This document shows positions 61,250 to 64,000 of a stretch of DNA of 64,000 nucleotides, piece after piece. The notes under the pieces were generated by a model. That model did not search any database and was not told where the DNA came from. It was given only the letters and a program-made list of their open reading frames with translations. Within the stretch, counting starts at the first letter, position 1. Each line of letters begins with the position of its first letter. Source of the DNA: Lumnitzera littorea (lineage: Eukaryota > Streptophyta > Magnoliopsida > Myrtales > Combretaceae); the NCBI GenBank assembly GCA_024138015.1, contig JAMXBB010000008.1:2503115-2567114 (forward strand), read 5' to 3'. The translations under genes and the position numbers were made by a program.

Positions 61250-61949
61250 ATTCTCGAAGAAGGAAGAAAGACTCGAAACTTTGAAAAAGGTTTAAAAGTT
61301 TAAATGTGAACGCATAAATTGCAATGATTGAGTGGGAAGATTATAGAAAAGGATTCTCTCTCTATGATACTCCTATTTATAGGCAAATTGCCTGGGAAGC
61401 CGTACAGGCGGTTATAAAGATCCATATAAGCATGAATCTCTTGGAATGCTGCATAGCAAACATATAGAAAGCATCTCAATTGGATGGTCACCTTTAAAAG
61501 GAAGAAGGCATGTAGCTGCATGCTAGTCTGTTGTAGTACGACACATGATAGGGATCAAAGACCGATCACTCGCTCTCGAGCCTGAAGGCTTTCTTACATG
61601 GTTTGACGAGCTGCCTAAGGAGAGTTAAGTACTAAGGAGCAACATTTTCCCTAGTTCGATTTGCCGAGCTACTTCATTCTCTACATCATCTAGGAAGCCA
61701 CTAAGGTGATTAGCCTACACTTAGAATTCACTTCTCTCCAACACCCTAGTCTAAGCACCAAATCAGGAAAATAGGCATCTCTACAATGCTGAGGTCGAGT
61801 TGACAATTGTGAAGAGTCGACTAGCCGAAGCTGACCTGAATGTGAGTTGCCCCTGATCCAACCCCTGTCTAGCCCTAACCATAAGGGTATCGAACTGTCG
61901 ACACTGAGTAGACCCGATCAAAGGACTACCCTTACTCAGCTCACAATAT
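61250..61949. other. Region where the Tat-like 3' LTR should lie
   Basis: Position 61543 starts TGATAGGG as the 5' LTR does, but the following sequence does not align convincingly with 51416-51903. Nothing else is recognised. Confidence 0.35.
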
Positions 61950-62478
61950 TGTTAGAATCGTGGACTGAGTAAAACGCGCACACACTGTCCTTTCTAACAC
62001 CTATACTATCATTTTTGACAGAGGGTGTTCTTTTGCACGATTTCGTTTTCCTATAAATTATTCTCCTTTTTTTTTAGCCAATAAGGACCCATTCTTTGTA
62101 ATTTCTGTAACTTAGAACTTACCCTAACTGGATACTATAAATACTCGCATAATGTAATAACTGCATAACGAAGATACACAAAAGAATATACTGAACTCTT
62201 TACTCTTTCTTGAGCTAAGTGTTCTTTTTGCTTACTCTTAAGCTACGCTTATTTATCTCATTTGAGCGTGAACTAGTGGCAAGTGTCCTCCGGCCATACT
62301 TATGCTTCATATTAAGTATGACCCGAGCTCATATGAGGCGTTGGTGCATCACATTGCATGAGAACCCCTACTCATCCCTCGATTATCATTTATTTTTCGA
62401 GTTATCTTGTAGCTTAGATCGACCTCCTTTAGTTATACATAATATTAGATTCGTGTGTTTATCCATGAGCTTGTATCA
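61950..62478 (+). repeat. 5' LTR of the second gypsy element
   Basis: Begins TGTTAGAATCG and ends TTGTATCA two bases before the primer-binding site, with TATAAATA at 62136-62143. About 529 bp. The left edge rests on the TG start only. Confidence 0.55.
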
Positions 62479-62480
62479 TC

Positions 62481-62494
62481 TTGGTATTAGAGCC
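62481..62494 (+). other. Primer-binding site, initiator-Met tRNA type
   Basis: TTGGTATTAGAGCC differs by one base from TTGGTATCAGAGCC, the standard site of Met-tRNA-primed plant gypsy elements. Confidence 0.8.
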
Positions 62495-62699
62495 TCACTA
62501 CGTTCAAAGCTGGATTCTGCTACTTTGTTCTTTGAGTAGTCGATTACTACTCCCCTTAGATAACGGTTCTATTGTTAGCTTTGAAGTTTAGTAATTGAAA
62601 AGTGTTCTGTATTTTGTTTTCTACTATTTTTGATACACAAAACAGAGTGTGGTTGACTATTCGATTGTTGTATGATTGTCATTGTGAAGTAACCAACAA

Positions 62700-63860
62700 T
62701 GTCAGATTTTAGTGTTCAAAGAACTTTGGGAAACCAAGAAAGTGGTACTTGACATGGCTAAGAACAGGAAGGAAGCTTTACACCTCAGTTAGTGAGTAAC
62801 CATTTAGATAGACTTACTGACTTGGTAGCTAGTCTGGTGACTGTTATCCAAGAAGATAGGCAGCAAGCTAGAAATAACTCTATTAAGGAACGCGAACAGC
62901 AAGGATGAGGCAATGGTTAGTTTTGCTAAGTTAATGCCCCAGCTCGACCACCATTAGCTAAAGGAGTTGGTAAGGATGCTAGACGAAGGCTAGCACTTAA
63001 AGAGATTAAGGAGGAAGCAGAAGGAGATGACGAAGTAGAGGAGTTATATGAGCCTGAGGAGAGAAATATACTAACCCCTAGAGTTAAGGGATTGAGGATG
63101 CGTATTCCAAGTTTCTTTAGAAGTGGTGATGTCAAGGGGACTACCTAGATTGGGTCGATTAGATTGAAAAGTAGTTTGAACGTTACGAAGTGCCAAATAA
63201 TGCAAAGGTTAGACTTGCTGTGTTGGATTTCACTGGTTATGCCGCCTTGTGGTAGAAGAACTTGCAAGTCAGCAGAAGAAGAGAAGGAGAAGGAGAATGA
63301 GAATGGGAAATTAAGAGTTATGATGAAATCAGGAGAGTCATGCGGAGAAGGTTTATACCAAGCTATTATCTGTAGGATACCTTCAAAAGACTTTAAGAAT
63401 TGAGACAAGGAGGATCGAATGTAGATGCTTTGGTTAAGGAATTCTAAATGTTAATGATTTGATGCGAAGTCATAGAACCAGAAGATCGAACTGTATCTCG
63501 GTTCATTGGTGGGTTGAAGTATGAGATTGGGGATGTCTTGGAAACCCTGGACATTAGAATGCTTGATAACACAATTCGAGTCGCCTAGAGGATAGAAAGG
63601 TACCAAACAGGAAGATTCCGACCACCCGTCAAATGTCTTAGTAGTAGCTGACTTATTCTAAGTAGACCTGTGTGAATGGAACTAAGCAAGGCTACTAAGA
63701 CCTGACCTGTTCAAACTACCTGAACATAGGAGAAGGAACTCTCGAGGAAGTTTGAGAAGGGCTAGAGTTTAGGAAGGAAGACAAATGAGATCAAGTGTTT
63801 CAAATGCCAAGGCTTTGGATACATGACTACTCAGTGTTTGATTAGGCAAACGATGGTGAT
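62700..63860 (+). pseudogene. Chromovirus-type gag
   Basis: Across several frame changes it reads KGLRMRIPSF, DWVD, RYEVPNNAKVRLAVLDFTGY, AALWWKNLQVS, LRQGGSNVDALVKEF, RFIGGLKYEIGDVLETLDI and ending KCFKCQGFGYMTTQC. The His of the CX2CX4HX4C knuckle is Tyr. Stops and shifts make it non-functional. Confidence 0.75.
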
Positions 63861-64000
63861 TTGAGGCGAGGTGTTGACTATTGAGATTAACTGTATTGAT
63901 GAGGAAGTAGAGGAGTTGAAGGAGGATGGACAAACTGAACTGTCTACGGAGGAAGTTATCTATAGTGAAGAAGGCAACTTTATGCTGACGGCTCAGTATT

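Larger units (their letters stand above)
51416..61949 (+). mobile_element. Tat-lineage Ty3/gypsy retrotransposon, degenerate
   Basis: Order: 5' LTR (51416-51903), primer-binding site, gag, protease, RT, RNase H, integrase ending at 57423, tandem repeat block (57565-58025), and a long antisense ORF (61248-58180). This layout, with an internal tandem array and an antisense ORF between pol and the 3' LTR, is known for plant Tat elements such as Grande and Retand. Catalytic motifs are lost (protease DIS, RT IDN, integrase E to K) and stops abound. No 3' LTR matching the 5' LTR was found before 61950, where another element begins. Confidence 0.75.
61950..64000 (+). mobile_element. Second Ty3/gypsy element, 5' part, cut by window end
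   Basis: An LTR (61950-62478), a Met-type primer-binding site (62481-62494) and gag (62700-63860) in this order on the plus strand. The gag and zinc knuckle (KCFKCQGFGYMTTQC) are of the plant chromovirus type. Several stops interrupt gag. Pol and the 3' LTR are outside the window. Confidence 0.7.

Noticed and set aside
1..64000. CRISPR array, tRNA or rRNA genes
   Set aside because: No spaced direct-repeat array of CRISPR type, and no rRNA or convincing tRNA sequence noticed by eye; tRNA scanning software was not available, so a tRNA could be missed.

Overview
This is AT-rich plant nuclear DNA. The evidence is GT-AG introns in its genes, Ty3/gypsy, Ty1/copia, LINE and hAT/Mutator-type remnants, and plant-type proteins (an ABCE/RLI relative, a plant TBC Rab-GAP, a plastid-targeted-looking membrane protein). 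A dicot is likely from base composition and element types, but the species cannot be named. Nothing looks prokaryotic, organellar or CRISPR-like.

Layout. 1-11.7 kb is gene-free and holds nested DNA transposons: two related hAT-like elements and a third hAT-like element, all with near-perfect 8-bp target duplications, a Mutator-like element with long terminal inverted repeats, and a LINE cut in two. 11.7-22.2 kb is a minus-strand Ty3/gypsy chromovirus-type element abutting a second gypsy integrase fragment and split by a 2.85-kb solo LTR. 22.2-24.4 kb is intergenic with one foldback MITE. 24.4-30.4 kb is the only clearly intact genic part: a small putative membrane protein and a five-exon TBC-domain Rab-GAP gene (742 aa predicted). 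30.4-34.6 kb is AT-rich and empty. 34.65-42.5 kb is a minus-strand SIRE/Maximus-like Ty1/copia element with an additional ORF between pol and the 3' LTR. 43.0-49.1 kb holds a degenerate ABCE/RLI copy in nine exons, preceded by ~160-bp tandem repeats and followed by an inverted stray ABCE exon. 49.75-51.1 kb is a broken minus-strand gene for a plastid-type membrane protein. 51.4-61.9 kb is a decayed plus-strand Tat-lineage gypsy element with gag-pol, an ~88-bp tandem array and a long antisense ORF. 61.95-64.0 kb is the start of another gypsy element (LTR, primer-binding site, gag) running off the window.

How it fits together. The probable functional locus is the TBC gene with its small upstream neighbour. 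The ABCE copy keeps an open frame through nine exons, but has lost the Fe-S cluster region and changed key ATPase residues. The retroelements are all defective: catalytic residues are replaced (YVDS, IDN, DIS, integrase E to K) and frames are broken. Points most worth a second look are the compensated splice site and Walker-B E-to-Q change in the ABCE copy, the six-fold ~27-residue repeat inside the TBC protein, the two non-canonical retroelement ORFs, and the nested-transposon stratigraphy. No convincing undescribed system was found. All family assignments were made by eye without database searches.
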